Part shown: piece after piece, positions 34,265-45,779 of the stretch | Position numbering within the stretch: the stretch's first letter is position 1 | Layout of the letters: each line of letters opens with the position of its first letter | NCBI GenBank assembly: GCA_963082975.1 | Contig: OY720350.1 | Coordinates: forward strand, 15,780,910 to 15,844,909 | Length of the DNA stretch: 64,000 bases | Source: Labia minor | Lineage: Eukaryota > Arthropoda > Insecta > Dermaptera > Spongiphoridae | Direction: 5' to 3' | Position numbers and translations under genes: made by a program | The notes under the pieces: model-generated | Databases searched by the model: none | What the model was told of the DNA's origin: nothing | Seen by the model: the letters and a program-made list of their open reading frames with translations, nothing else

Positions 34265-34800
34265 GTATCTCTCTCTCTCTCTCTCTCTCTATCAATAGGT
34301 AGATATTAGACATATCAACAAAGGGTAAAAACTAGTAAGGATTGGTGGAGGGGGGAGGGTGAAATTCATGTATTTTTGAATCCATCTGCTTTAACTCTTT
34401 GATAAATTTGATGATGGGTCCTCACCGACACACGCCAACAGATGCAACGATGTAAACAACCAAACTAGTCGCACTTTCGATCAAGCCCTTCTGTATCAAT
34501 CCACCCTTTTGGTATGATGATGTCGTTTATTGTGCCAAATGGCCTGTTGACCAGCAGCCATATCATTCGCTCATATACTCAACACTCCAATCTCGAGGGT
34601 GGCGTGGCGATAGAGAGCGGGACAAAATGAAGGGATGACGTTTGCATTCAACCCCTCAAGCAAATATCACTTTCAATATGATACAAATTTCAATCTACCG
34701 ATTGGATCTTTGATAAGATTCTAATCAAAAATCGAATGATTTGGTAAATATTTGAATGAGTTCTCAACGTGAATCGAAAGGGGTCTACAAATAATAAAAT
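34265..34800. promoter_or_regulatory. (CT)n tract and G+C-richer island
   Basis: A CT run (about 34268-34291) is followed by complex single-copy sequence. No coding signature: stops occur in all frames. The TGATGATGTCGTTTATTGTG segment (34514-34533) contains a Hox-like TTTATTG core. Inferred as candidate regulatory DNA. Confidence 0.28.
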
Positions 34801-35099
34801 ATTATTCCTATTAAATTATATATTATATAAATTAAATCATAATTAATTAATTATTGCTATTTTATAAAATAAAATCATTTTATTTAAGATATAATATTCA
34901 TAGATTTAACTACAAATATGTATTTAATAAAACATTTTAATATGTGTGCTATAAATAAAGATTTATAAAACTCAAATAAACTTTAATAAGAATAATTTAC
35001 GACTCTTATCATCAGAGAATAATGAATTTTCATTTGTATTATTCACTTTACCATCTATATACTCGTAATTTATTTATAACTCCCCCCCCCTTAATTTTT
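34801..35099. other. A+T-rich filler
   Basis: Nothing recognised. Confidence 0.5.
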
Positions 35100-35453
35100 T
35101 TACCGACCGACGATAGTAAGGTATTGTTTTCACACCAAATTTCACATGTGGAGATTTTTACATATCTCCACGAATCATGCACTTTGTATTGGTTTTATCC
35201 TCGAGAAAATCATCTTTATTAGTTTTTTCTTAATTTAAAATTATATGACGTCACCCAGCCTTTCATGACGTCACAGTCAGCTCTTACTTATATATTACAA
35301 ATAAAATAAAATTAAAAATATTTATGTTATATCCATATCTGTTTTTTATTACATTAATAGATATATTAAAATTATTTGAAAATGTTTCTGTAGCTGGAAA
35401 TTAATTTACTTCAAACCGTCGGTCGGTTCAGACCTGGCCATAGGTCAACTTAT
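35100..35453 (+). mobile_element. HINE/DINE-1-like element, family B, short copy
   Basis: Opposite orientation to the 7304 unit. Begins ACCGACCGACG after a T-run and ends with CCGTCGGTCGGTTC and the hairpin region GACCTGGCCATAGGTC. The (GTCY)n tract has been deleted. The two TGACGTCA sites are kept, at 35246-35253 and 35266-35273. Confidence 0.85.
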
Positions 35454-35585
35454 TATTGTTTCATTTAAAGAAAATTAAATATTTTTTTAGCTATTTTTAG
35501 AATTAATAAAATTTTTAGAAATTTTTATTTTTATTTTTATTTATATCATATTGTAAATAATGTTCATTCCTTGAACTGTTTATAA
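35454..35585. other. A+T-rich filler
   Basis: Nothing recognised. Confidence 0.4.
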
Positions 35586-35910
35586 TTACTTTTTAATTGT
35601 CATCTCCATTGAATCTCCCAAAATCCAATTGTATGCCCTACCTGGCTGGTGTTGTCAAATCCATTATCCCCACCAAAATCGAATCAGAATTTATTTTCCC
35701 TCCAGGAATACATTAACGCTATATAATCTCTTTACAAATAGTAAAGAATTACGAGTCCTCAAATCCCACAGCCCTTTCATCTAATCCAAATTTACAATGG
35801 TAATAATAATTCGAGAGACTTCAATGAATGTCATAAAAGAGTGGTTAAAAATGCTTTATGATTTATACTGACAGCCACTGTCCCAAGGTGTTGTGATTCG
35901 TTAAACCACC
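35586..35910. promoter_or_regulatory. G+C-richer island, candidate regulatory block
   Basis: Single-copy complex block without repeat matches or a convincing frame. Regulatory role inferred only. Confidence 0.25.
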
Positions 35911-35979
35911 ACCATCGATTGTCCACCCCAATATATAAAATGTTTTATGTTAATCAGATTATTATTTATTGTATTCAAA

Positions 35980-36560
35980 TCATGAAAGAGAGAGAGAGAG
36001 AGATGTGTTGGGGTAGAAGGGTTGTTGGATATGTATTTTGCATTGCGCATCTGAGCTTGCTCTTGTCTATTGTTGTAGAGGGGCGAAGGGGTTCAAAGGG
36101 ATAGTCAACCCTTTGTGCCAGGCGTCGAATATACCGAATGAAGGACCTCGATCCATCCCCTCCTCCTCAACGAGTACTTCCGAAACCCTTCTCTGCCATC
36201 CGATGCCCTTGAGCGTATCAATATACAACCACATTGTAGGTCCGCCCTTAAGACCCTTGAAAATAATGAGTCCGATATGAAAACAATTGATTAGCATCGA
36301 CATCAAACGATTGAATGGATGATGGGGTGGGACAGGAGGGGGTGGAGTTGGATAAAAAAAAATCGAGCGTATTGGGGAGCGTTAAGAACGTAGCTAAAAC
36401 TGTATTCGGTATCAAAGAAGGCGATTCGGATTAATGTGGGTGAGATTTGCCCGCTCTGACTTTGATGCAGGACTAACCATCTGGAAATGCCGATATATAA
36501 CACGGAACAAGCCCAAAGCAAAATACATGAACAATTTCTTCATTAGATCAACTCCATTGA
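35980..36560. promoter_or_regulatory. Longest G+C-richer island, frames open on both strands
   Basis: After a GA run (35983-36002). Frames are open at once on plus (36038-36280) and minus (36067-36306 and 36303-36521). The minus frame has an even residue mix (GGPTMWLYIDTLKGIGWQRR), which could be a piece of an exon, but I see no recognised family, and splice sites cannot be placed with confidence. A conserved non-coding element is equally possible. Confidence 0.3.
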
Positions 36561-36655
36561 TTTTTTTTTTCCTTAACCTCACCACGTAAAGTAAGTAATA
36601 CTTGGAATTTCATTCAATTTCATTCAAGATACTTGATATATCTACGGCTACTGAA

Positions 36656-36658
<3 letters not shown>

Positions 36659-36698
<40 letters not shown>
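36659..36698. repeat. (AT)n microsatellite
   Basis: About 20 AT units. Confidence 0.9.
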
Positions 36699-36700
<2 letters not shown>

Positions 36701-37340
36701 TTAATAAAATTTAGTCAAATATAATTTAGAAAATTTTTAATGAAGATTAATAACTAGCGCAATATTTTTTTTTAATTATATTAATATTTTTGAAAAACAA
36801 ACAAATTGTAATGAATATCAAATACAATCTTAAAGTCATTGAAATTCTTAGGTGTATATTATTCACATTATTATATATTTATGTTATTTATAATATTTTA
36901 CATTTAAAAATTTAATATAATCTAATGTTCTATCTAAAATAGTCAATTTTCTTATTTTTTTTATAAAAAAATAAAACAATAGAGATGGGTAGTATAAATT
37001 TTTTTTTTGTTTGAATATTAAAAATAATTTGTTTTATAAAAAACTCTTCTAACAAAAGTAAATAAATTTCAAATTCACCCAGACATCTGATAGGAAAATG
37101 TTACTAAATATTATATATTAAATAATAGGATGCATATTTGACATACGACCGAAGTAATCACAACTATAAAATTAAATCATTCATATATAATTAGAATTTA
37201 AATTGGATTATTTATTAAATAGAAAAAATGAAGAATTCTTATAAATAAAAATTACTTACTTAATCCTTCCTAAATTTTACAATTAATAAAATTATTCTTA
37301 TAAGATTTTGAATAATTCATATATAATATCTATATATTTA
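36699..37340. other. A+T-rich filler
   Basis: Nothing recognised. Confidence 0.5.
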
Positions 37341-37744
37341 ATACGACAGTGTCCGTCTGTACGCATAAAACTCCAGAGCTTAAAATACAAGGAGTAAGGT
37401 AACCAAATTTTTCTGAGGTGAAGAGTACCTCAAATGATGAAAAATAAAAAAGAAATTAGAATCTTAGGTAACTCCTGAGCTGAGCTGCGGGTGTTCCAAT
37501 TTCCAGAAATGTAACAAAATATATTTATATGTTTGTATGTATGTAATTTGTTTACTTTTTTGCTGTCATAGAAACAGATATATATATATAATTAGAACCT
37601 CTCTCTCCCTCTATTTAAAATTTTAAAAAATGGAGTGTTCTAGCCAAATTAAGAAATTTAAATGCCTTATGCAACATTGATAGGTAAATGAATTGGACTA
37701 GAAGAGGAGACATGTGGTTGGAGAAATTGGGGAAAAATCAACCG
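37341..37744. other. Weakly complex A+T-rich stretch
   Basis: Contains CAGTGTCCGTCTGTACGC (37345) and CTGAGCTGCGGGTGTTCC (37480), which look like worn mobile-element sequence, but no family match was found in the window. Confidence 0.35.
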
Positions 37745-38427
37745 AAATGTAATTAAACAAAAAAATTCAAGAATTATGCTACGGATACGACTTACATACA
37801 AAATGTAGAATTTGAAAAAGTATAAAAATATTTATATAAATACTTAAGATCTCTAATCACGAAGGATAATAATATTCGAGAAGAATTTAAATCGACGTTG
37901 TAATTGAGTAACGCCTGTAATTATGCAGTAAAGGGGACAGTAGGGTGTCCCGAAGACATTTTTGGGACAGAGCACCTAAAGACGGGACGTTTGGTCACCC
38001 TATCGATGACTCTGGGAGACGAGAGTAGATTTATTATTATTGTATATGTTATATTAGATTTAGAGTAGATTTAGAGTATTTGTTCGCAGCATTTATAGGC
38101 CAAAAGAAGATGAGGTCACAGGGGGATGGCGGAGATGGCATATGGCATAACGAGAAATAATGTCCAGATATAGTTAAGGTTATAAAATCGAGAAGGCTGG
38201 GATGGGAAAGGGACGTGGTTGGAATTGGAGAAACCGATTGGGAAACATCCGGTGGAAGACCAAGGACCAAGGTGGGTGGACAATGAAGGGAGGGACATGG
38301 GAGAGATGGGACAGGGTAGGATTTGGTTGTAGCTCAGGATAGGGACGCTTAGAGAAATGTGGATGCTGCGGCTAAGAACTTTCGAAAACTGTAGAGACAC
38401 AGAGTTAGATAAATATAACATATACAA
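37745..38427 (+). mobile_element. 5'-truncated LINE tail in family C copy 2
   Basis: Plus-strand counterpart of the LINE at 30385-31140. Conserved segments include ATCACGAAGGATAATAATAT (37856), FVRSIYRPKEDEVT-like coding at 38080-38118, GWERDVVGIGETDWE and GRPRTKVGGQ in shifted frames, and the 3' end AACTTTCGAAAACTG then GATAAATATAACATATAC. A tiny TIR insertion with ends TAGGGTG/CACCCTA interrupts it at about 37935-38002, next to a local rearrangement relative to copy 1. Many breaks; inactive. Confidence 0.75.
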
Positions 38428-38487
38428 TAATAATATATAATTAATTTACTGATTAAATTAAAATATATTTTACAAGAAAACAAATAT

Positions 38488-39417
38488 TAGGTTGGGGAAA
38501 AAGAAATCCATTATTTTTTCGGTAGATGGCTGTAGTGATCGATATCTCGTAAATTATCGATCAAACAATTTCAAATTTATGCTCGTTGTCAAGGTAACAG
38601 TTCGCACTAAAAGAATTCGTTTGCAGTTTTTTGTTTTGTCCATTCAGTTCTGAGTTACACGGCGTTAAAGATGGAAGTCAACAAAGAGAAAATTCGGTAC
38701 ATTTTACAGTTTTTCTTTGATAAGGGCGAAAATGCAAGTCAGGCGGCTGAAAATGTGAATAGTGTTTATGGTCCCGATACTGTAACAGCTAATTACGAGC
38801 AATTTTGGTTTCGTCGATTCCGTTCGGGTATTTTTGACGTTAAGGATGCCCCTCGCACAGACAGGCCCGTCGTCGAAAATGTCGACAAAGTCACTGAAAT
38901 CATCGAAGTGGACCGGCATGTTAGTAGTCGTAGCATCGCCCAGGAGTTAAAGATCGACCACAAAACAGTTTTAAACCATTTGCACAAAGCTGGGTTTAAA
39001 AAAAAGCTTGATGTTTGGGTGCCACACCAATTAACACCAAAAAACATGATGGATCGAATTTCCATCTGCGAAGCCTTGGCCAAACGTAATGAAATCAACC
39101 CATTTCTTAAACGGATGGTGACTGGGGATGAGAAATGGGTCACATACGACAACATTATGCGAAAGCGATCGTGGTCAAAGCGTGTTTTAGTGATAAGAAA
39201 TTGGCATCAAGGGAAGAGTGTGAAAATCAATTGCTGGAGTTTTTCGCTAATAAGGACCAAGACTTTTATGAGAGAGGCATAATGAAGCTACCATTAAAAT
39301 GGCAACAAATTATAGAACAAAATGGTGCATATTTGACCTAAATCGGACAATGCAAAACATGTTAAATAAAGTCTTGAAGTTCACGTAAAAATAATGGATT
39401 TCTTTTTCCCCAACCTA
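38488..39417 (+). mobile_element. Mariner transposon inserted in family C
   Basis: Inverted ends TAGGTTGGGGAAAAAGAAAT and its complement (the outer TA on each side is the target duplication), about 930 bp. Copy 1 of the host repeat (30260-30360) shows the site without the insertion. The transposase (see next entry) is close to the widespread Famar1-like, mellifera/cecropia-type mariners. The ends match over about 30 bp, which suggests a fairly recent arrival. Confidence 0.92.
38671..39341 (+). pseudogene. Mariner transposase, internally deleted
   Basis: ATG at 38671 begins MEVNKEKIRYILQFFFDKG. N-terminal helix-turn-helix regions lie at about residues 22-52 and 86-110, with the linker motif WVPHQL (116-121) and the first catalytic aspartate in VTGDEKW (153). 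After KRSWSK (about residue 170, near 39180) the frame changes, and the sequence resumes as FSDKKLASREECENQLLEFF then FYERGIMKLPLKWQQIIEQ (about 39187-39341). About 125 residues are gone relative to full-length relatives, including the second and third aspartates, so it cannot catalyse transposition. The intact N-terminus could still bind the element's ends. Confidence 0.92.
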
Positions 39418-39572
39418 TTACATGTCTTATCTACTTATACTGATTGAAACAAAATGGATGAAAACCTTTTACATACAGACTTTCAACCAAATACTATGTA
39501 TCACTCGGGGGTACAGGGGGCGGAGCCCCCGTCTAGGTGTGAAGAGCGCCGAAGGCGCTCGGAGCAGCTAGT
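39418..39572 (-). mobile_element. Family C element, hairpin end, copy 2
   Basis: Inverse of 30138-30290: CGGGGGTACAGGGGGCGGAG, then AGAGCGCCGAAGGCGCTC and AGCAGCTAGT. Separated from its LINE part by the mariner. Confidence 0.8.
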
Positions 39573-40606
39573 TCATATTTAATGTCGTTATATAAAGTAG
39601 TTGATTCTACATTATAAAAATGTATAGTTGATTTATTTATTTATTTTTTGATTTATTATTATTTAATAAAATTTATATTGTAATTTATTTAAAAAATAAT
39701 CTTATTCTATTTTATCACAATAAATGAACCTCGGTAATTAATTCAAATGCGATAATTTTTTATTCATCTATTTTTAAAACTTTCTAATTAAAAATTAATC
39801 CAATTTCTTCTTCCACGATTCAAGAAACTAATCCAATTCAAATCCTTGGCCCTCGGGTCGTTTCCCTTTAGACAAACGCATAATATCTTTTTAAGTTGTC
39901 TTTTCCGTAATTAAATTCTATTTTTCTGAAATCGAGTATAAATATTAGTTTTGATGAAATATAATTCCCATGAAATTAGAACTAAAGCTTGAAAAAACAA
40001 AATTGTGTATATATTTTTTCATCGCATTTTTCTTGTTATAATTTTTCCCTATTTTTTTTTTACCTAAGTACTGGTCTATGATTATAACGTCATTATATAT
40101 GAAGATTAATTCATTTGTAAATTGTAAATAAATATTTTTCTTAAAAAAAAATATTAATAAACATAATAGAATTCGAGTATTATTAACTGATAATTAAATT
40201 AATTCGGTATAGTTTTAATATTTATAAATAAAATAAAAAAAAAATAGAATAATGAAATATTTTAAATAAGTTATTTTTTAATATTAATATTTATTAATGG
40301 GGATAAAAAGTAAAAATATCAATGAAAGGGGGGGTGTTGAAATAGACATTAGATGGTAATTAAAGAATTTAATATATCAAATTTAAATTATTATTGATAA
40401 TAAACAATTAACGTTAAATAGACTAATTTATTGAATTAGAGATGCATAGGAAGACCTTTTGATTGCTCTTTACTGAACAACAAACATCTTTACTGGTAAG
40501 ATGAACTGTCATGCATAAAGTCACTGATTGAACGCATTGAATAAAATCAAGGAGAGAAACGAGAAAATAAGATAAATTACCTTAATCAAATTACTTATTT
40601 TATAAT
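39573..40606. other. A+T-rich filler with a small complex patch
   Basis: Patch at 39780-39900 has TTGGCCCTCGGGTCGTTTCC. No gene or repeat recognised. Confidence 0.45.
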
Positions 40607-42222
40607 TAGAGATCGGATTTCGCCCTATTTACCTTTTTTTTAATTTATGGCTTAAAATTTAGGCCAAAATGATATGTATACGTTTCATGAAATTCTGAAT
40701 AAAATTTTGGCCGATTTTAGTGTCTATTTAATCTATAAATACCTTTTTTAGTGCCTATTTTAAGTTCAAATAGCCAATTTTCATTTTTTCGAGCTATCCC
40801 TATCCTAAATTTAAAATTATTTTTGAATAATCAAGAAATAATTTTGAAATAATTACTTGTCGCGTCAGGTCGCCTCGTCGCCTATTAGCGGCTAGATCAT
40901 AGGTTCCCAAACTTTTTTTGTGCCGTAGATGATCAAATTAAACCCTATTTTGGGGAGTTCACCTAAACTATTCTCATTGCAACCAGTAAGTCAAATTTGT
41001 AATGCCGAAACCAAAGTCAACCAAAGAAGTCTTATTTCGGCAGTGGATAAAAGATGAATTTAATTTTACAACCGATTTAGCATATATAAAGTGTAATTTT
41101 AATAATATTCCTGTAACCATTACAGAATTAGAAGCAAGAAATCTCTCTTTGATTGGGTCTGTAAAAATATTCCAGAGATTTCAAGAAAATAATCAAAAAA
41201 GCACCTTGTCTTCGATTTCATTAAAAAAATTGAGAAAATAATGAAGCGGAATCCTGGTTGAACGATAATAAAAAGATTAGCCAGGAATTTAGGAGGGTAT
41301 AGTTGTACAGAAGAAGAAAATTTAACACCATCAAAAATTGCTAATTTAAAATTTAGTGCATTAAACTCTTGTGAAGTTGAACGCACATTTTCAATATATA
41401 AAACAATTCTTTCAGATAATAGAGCATCTTTTACCAGTGAGAATGTTGAAAAATACATAATAATAAATTGTAATGCCAAATATTTAAACAAATAAAGATT
41501 CCAATAAACATATTTTAAAATTTCACTCAATATTCAACGAACTTTTAGTTAGTTTATAAAATCTATATATCTGTGTGTCTGTCGCCAAAAATTTTCGATT
41601 TTTTAAATTTTGATTTTGGATTCAAGTAGAACTTAAAAAAGTGTAAGTGTAAAGTGGTCTTGATTTTTTAAAATTCGGTTGGGAATATGGTCAAATCGAC
41701 GGACAAAGTTGAAAATTTCCCATATTTTCAGCGCATAATTATAAATAAGCGATGTTTTCACAGCGCATCTTCGATCATATCATTAGAATTATAATTATAA
41801 ATTATATAAATTATATTGATTATTATTAATTATTATTTATTATAAATTATAATAAATATTTTGATTAAAATTAGATTTTCATTCTGTAAATTAAATAATT
41901 TTATTTCATTTAAATAAATATCTATTTTTAAATATTTTTTGCTCTCTACATTATTTATCTAATTCTCACAATATATTAAGATCATATAAATTGGAATTAT
42001 TTATGCAATTTTGAGATAAATATGAATAAAAGTTCGTTGATAGTAATGCTTTCTAGCATTCCCAGATGTTTTACTATTATTTTCAAGTTTCACTTTGTTT
42101 TTAAAATGCTTCTTTAGCTGACTATTTTTACAATAAATGCCTTTTTTAGTGCCTATTTTAATAATTTTTAGTACTTAGTGCTTATTTTAAAGATTTTTAG
42201 TGCCTAATAAATCCGAGCCCTG
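40607..42222 (+). mobile_element. hAT transposon remnant with perfect 8-bp target duplication
   Basis: TTTATAAT flanks both sides (40599-40606 and 42223-42230). Ends: TAGAGATCGGATTT on the left (degenerate) and AAATCCGAGCCCTG on the right (the inverse of the CAGGGCTCGGATTT type). Subterminal TTTTTTAGTGCCTATTTTAA repeats lie at about 40745-40765 and 42143-42165. A hAT-like GGTTCCCAAACTTTTTTTG segment at 40902 may mark an older nested end. The gene is internally deleted. Confidence 0.88.
41002..41497 (+). pseudogene. hAT transposase remnant
   Basis: An N-terminal piece opens at 41002 (MPKPKSTKEVLFRQWIKDEF) and continues to ARNLSLIGSVKIFQRF, with a stop at 41239. After a gap the C-terminal dimerisation region appears in another frame at about 41340-41495: FSALNSCEVERTFSIYKTIL and SDNRASFTSENVEKYIIINC. 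The central catalytic part is missing. The minus frame at 41120-41530 is a shadow of this gene. Confidence 0.8.
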
Positions 42223-42230
42223 TTTATAAT

Positions 42231-42834
42231 AAATAACTAAATTATATGTATATAAGCGTGTACGATTATAATTAGAGATAGTATATTTGTTTAAAAATTA
42301 TTATTGTGACTAAAAGAGAAGTTTACTGGTAGAATGACTAAAGAGACACTTTTAATAATATTATAAATATTAAACCTAATTAATAATCAAAAAAGTGGCA
42401 CATGTCATTTTATTAATTAATTTATTTATTTTTCTAATAAATTATTCTTTTGACGATCTCTAATGAATTTTAAGATTATTTTTATAGGGGAACAATTCTT
42501 TAGCAATTCAAGGAATGAATATTTATACTAACAAGTAAGAAAAGAAATGAAAAATCATTTTATATTTTGTGTTTGATTTTTTTCAATTTTTTTTTTTTTT
42601 TTTTAATAAAATCAATAATTCTCAAATGTGTGACAATGATTTTCAAATGTTAACTTTTTCAATTCTTTTGATTAATCTTATATTATAAAGCATTTTTTCT
42701 TTATTTTTTTTTCCAATTCGATTCTCAATTGGAAAATTTTCATATTACAATGGGAGAAGAATTTTTCTAAGTGGATCTGTTATTTTTTTCTTTAAATTGT
42801 AAGTTTATTTTGCAGATGGTTCTATGGTATTAGA
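42231..42834. other. A+T-rich filler with a poly-T run
   Basis: T-run at about 42588-42604. Nothing else recognised. Confidence 0.5.
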
Positions 42835-43160
42835 TTTAAAGAAGAATTAAAACGTACCGGATAGAAATTGATGAAAAAGGCGTGATGCCCCCCCCCCATC
42901 CGTAGTGCTATTGAAAATTTTTAAGAAAATATTTTTTCATACGAAACATAAACATCGAATGCGAACTGGCAAGCCTCCCCGTGTTTATCCAGGAGGCACA
43001 ATGGCGGCCTGGGGACAAAACTCTATTGAAATCGAACCCATTGATCTGATCGATGATTGACAGTCGACACCTTCCGCCTTTGTCCACTGTCTTGCTTGCC
43101 CCTGTTGCTATTTTGAACACCCGAAATCCCTCATCCTGAACAAATTAATAAATGCCGATA
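42835..43160. promoter_or_regulatory. G+C-richer island with a perfect PBX/MEIS-type site
   Basis: Complex single-copy block; TGATTGACAG at 43054-43063 matches the composite Extradenticle/Homothorax (PBX-MEIS) decamer, preceded by TTGATCTGATCGA. The minus frame at 42908-43120 has no known domain. The site suggests, but does not prove, a Hox-cofactor-bound element. Confidence 0.35.
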
Positions 43161-43349
43161 GTCTTTTTTTTCCGCCAAGCATATGTTCGGTTCCAATCCA
43201 GTATGTCGCTATTTTTGATACAATATACCAACATAAACATGATTTTTATCTTACTGCTGTCGTGAATTAGTAATAAAATTTTCTATGCACTTTTCTCTTT
43301 AAATTCATTTCTTAAAGTCTTCTTGATAATTTTTTCCCCAGAATTCTTC
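43161..43349. other. A+T-rich sequence
   Basis: Nothing recognised. Confidence 0.4.
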
Positions 43350-43640
43350 TTCGTTGTCGATAACTTCCTAGCGGAAGTGTCGTGGCCCTAATAACTCCAC
43401 AGGAGTCATAGGGTGTTCATGGGAAAATTTGACCGAAGTGGTTTCCCCTTGCCTTCTTCGGTGGGGCAGCCGATGTTAAATTGAATTAAATTTTTATATT
43501 TATTATTTATTTATTTATTTTATTATATTATTAATTAATTAAATAAATATATAATCTTGAGTTCTATGCTGGGATTCGAACTCAGGCTTCCTGTGTAGAA
43601 ATCTAGTACTCTACCCACTCAGCCATGCTGCCCCTGAATA
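43350..43640 (-). mobile_element. tRNA-derived SINE
   Basis: On the minus strand: an A-box-like TGGCTGAGTGGG (about 43615-43626) and a B box GAGTTCGAATCCC (about 43571-43583) at tRNA-like spacing, then a TTTA/AATA-rich linker and a body containing GAAGAAGGCAAGGGGAAACC (about 43448-43467). The acceptor ends do not pair, so this is not a tRNA gene. SINE family not recognised. Confidence 0.65.
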
Positions 43641-43884
43641 TCTACATCTATATAATCTTTCTAATATAAAGATAACAAAATTTAAATAGTTTATCGTATT
43701 ATGCTATTTACTAATTTGATAAAGAAAATGTAAAAAAATGTATTTATTACTTACTAATCATCTAGAATCTATAATAATCATATTTATATTAAGTAGAGTT
43801 GAAAGAAATGATTAGGAAATTTGAAATATTTTTCTAATTTAGAGGGTAACAATTCAATTTTGAAAATGTATTTATCAAATCTTA

Positions 43885-43997
43885 ATAGGCGCCACTGGGT
43901 GATAGGCTAGCGTCGCTGTCTCACATTCACGTGGGCCTGTCAACGGAATTTCTCTAGCAGGGGTCTATGGAATGGAGTCAACCCAGGTTTTTTTTTA
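43885..43997 (+). mobile_element. tRNA-derived SINE fragment
   Basis: GGTGATAGGCTAGCGTCGCT is A-box-like. The following AATTTCTCTAGCAGGGGTCT and GGAGTCAACCCAGG match the SINE at 49316 (GGGGTCTATGG, AGTCAACCCA). Ends in a T-run. Confidence 0.6.
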
Positions 43998-44700
43998 TTT
44001 ATCAAATCTTATTATACTAACAAAAATTGTACGTAGATTCCTATTTATATATGTATAACTTTCTTTTCTTGAAAATTATACACAATTAATTATATTTTTT
44101 ATTAACTAAAGTAATTAGTAACAGGTGTCAATAAGTAATTAAATCATGTGAATACAATAAAATAAATAAGTAGTTGGTATATTTATAAGTAAATTATTAA
44201 ATGTTACAAAGGTGTTTTTTTATTATTATTGAAATCTATATATTTTAAATATCAAAATTTTGACCTTTCATTAAAATTTATTAAAGATTTTTATTATTAT
44301 AATAATAAAAATAAGTGAGAGAGAACTCAAAACTTATTAATTTTAATTTTAAAATCTTATGATTCTTCATTTTAATAGAATAGAGAATGTCTCGTCTTTC
44401 TTGTCGTTTTTTTTTTTTTTTGTGAAATCCTAATTGTTAGTTTAATTCTGGAGAGTCATTTCGTTCCTGAGAATAATGATATCAATAAAATTCAGACCTC
44501 ATTCAAAGACGAGCAAATGTAAAATCCCAGTTGCTCTTTAATTCTTAACATAAAACTTGACATTTAAAACACTTTTCCTCTTTTCGCTGTTCTTTTAACA
44601 TCATTCATATACTATTATCAAGTAAATACATTCAATTAATAAACTTTTCCATTAAACAAATATTTTTTTTATTATTATTTATTGAAATAAAATCTAAATC
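43998..44700. other. A+T-rich filler
   Basis: Nothing recognised beyond homopolymers. Confidence 0.5.
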
Positions 44701-45297
44701 AGCTGGAGTGTCTCCACTCGACTATCTCGCAAATTTGAATTGGATTAATTAACATCACTGATTTAAATTAAATTTAATTAATTATAAATTATAAATAATA
44801 AATATTAAACCAGCGCATGTTTGGCTTTTTATTGATGGCACCATGGCACGTGTTGGCGCGTGAGATTTGCAGTGTTAAAAAATTAATTCTGGTACTTTCA
44901 GCGATTCAATCAAGCTGAAATTCTATATATAGCAGTTTTATACAATTATTAATTATGTGAAAAATTATCAAACATATATCTTTATTGTTACGGTCACTTT
45001 AGAGGAAAAAAAATCAAAACGTTGTAGGTAATGACCCTATTCCGGTTGAGCTACATTTTTCAAAAGTTGATAGAAAACTATGAATTTTGAATAATGTCCA
45101 TGTACCAAATTTCATCATTCTAGCTCAAACCGTTTTTGCGCAATCTTGTCTACATACATACACACACACATACACACACACAGACATTTTTCTCAACCTT
45201 AGTGAAAATGATTCAGGAACCTTCAAAACGTATAAAAACATCAAAATCTCAACATCGAAAATTTTCGTGATCGCAATACTATCTCTGGCGAGATAGT
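44701..45297 (-). mobile_element. HINE-like element, family A copy 6, complete
   Basis: CTGGAGTGTCTCCACTCG hairpin then ACTATCTCGC at the left; ATCGCAATACTATCTC then TGGCGAGATAGT at the right, followed by A-runs. It carries the full internal set: GGCACC...CACGTGTTGGCGCG, CA microsatellite, and AACATCAAAATCTCAACATC. The best reference copy in the window, about 595 bp. The frame at 45087-45296 is a repeat shadow. Confidence 0.87.
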
Positions 45298-45779
45298 AAA
45301 AAAGTTGTTATTGAATTGTAACTATAAAATAAACAAAAATTCAATCAAAATTAAGAAAAAAAGTTAAATATTTTTATTGTTTTCAAAGAACTATTTAAAC
45401 TGAAATTGCAAACACCGTTTGCAACGAGTTCAACTATAATATAATAATAATAATAATAATAATCAAAAATTTTAATTAATTAATGTAAAATCCATCATTT
45501 TAAAGGAATAAAACTAATTATTTATAAAAAAAAATGTAAAATTTACATTAATTTATATATTCCACATTTTTTTCTCTAGATTAATAAAAATTGTTGGTCT
45601 ATTTTCAAATACTTACTATATAATATGTTTTAAAATGAAATTTTTCGACTTGATTTTTATTATTATTATTACTATTTTTGATTCAAGATATTTTCTTTTA
45701 AATATTCTGATTTAATATTTAATTTAAAAGGCAAATGAAAATTATCCTTTAAGAATTAAACATTTTAATAATTTCCAGA
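45298..45779. other. A+T-rich filler
   Basis: AAT repeats near 45437-45463. Nothing else. Confidence 0.5.

Noticed and set aside
38116-38427. Minus-strand frames at 38049-38427
   Set aside because: Antisense to a LINE tail.
38704-39155. Minus-strand frames opposite the mariner transposase
   Set aside because: Antisense shadows of the transposase gene.
41120-41530. 136-codon minus frame
   Set aside because: Antisense to the hAT transposase remnant.
43571-43637. Functional tRNA gene on the minus strand
   Set aside because: A and B boxes are present, but the acceptor stem ends do not pair and the anticodon arm does not close; it is a SINE head.
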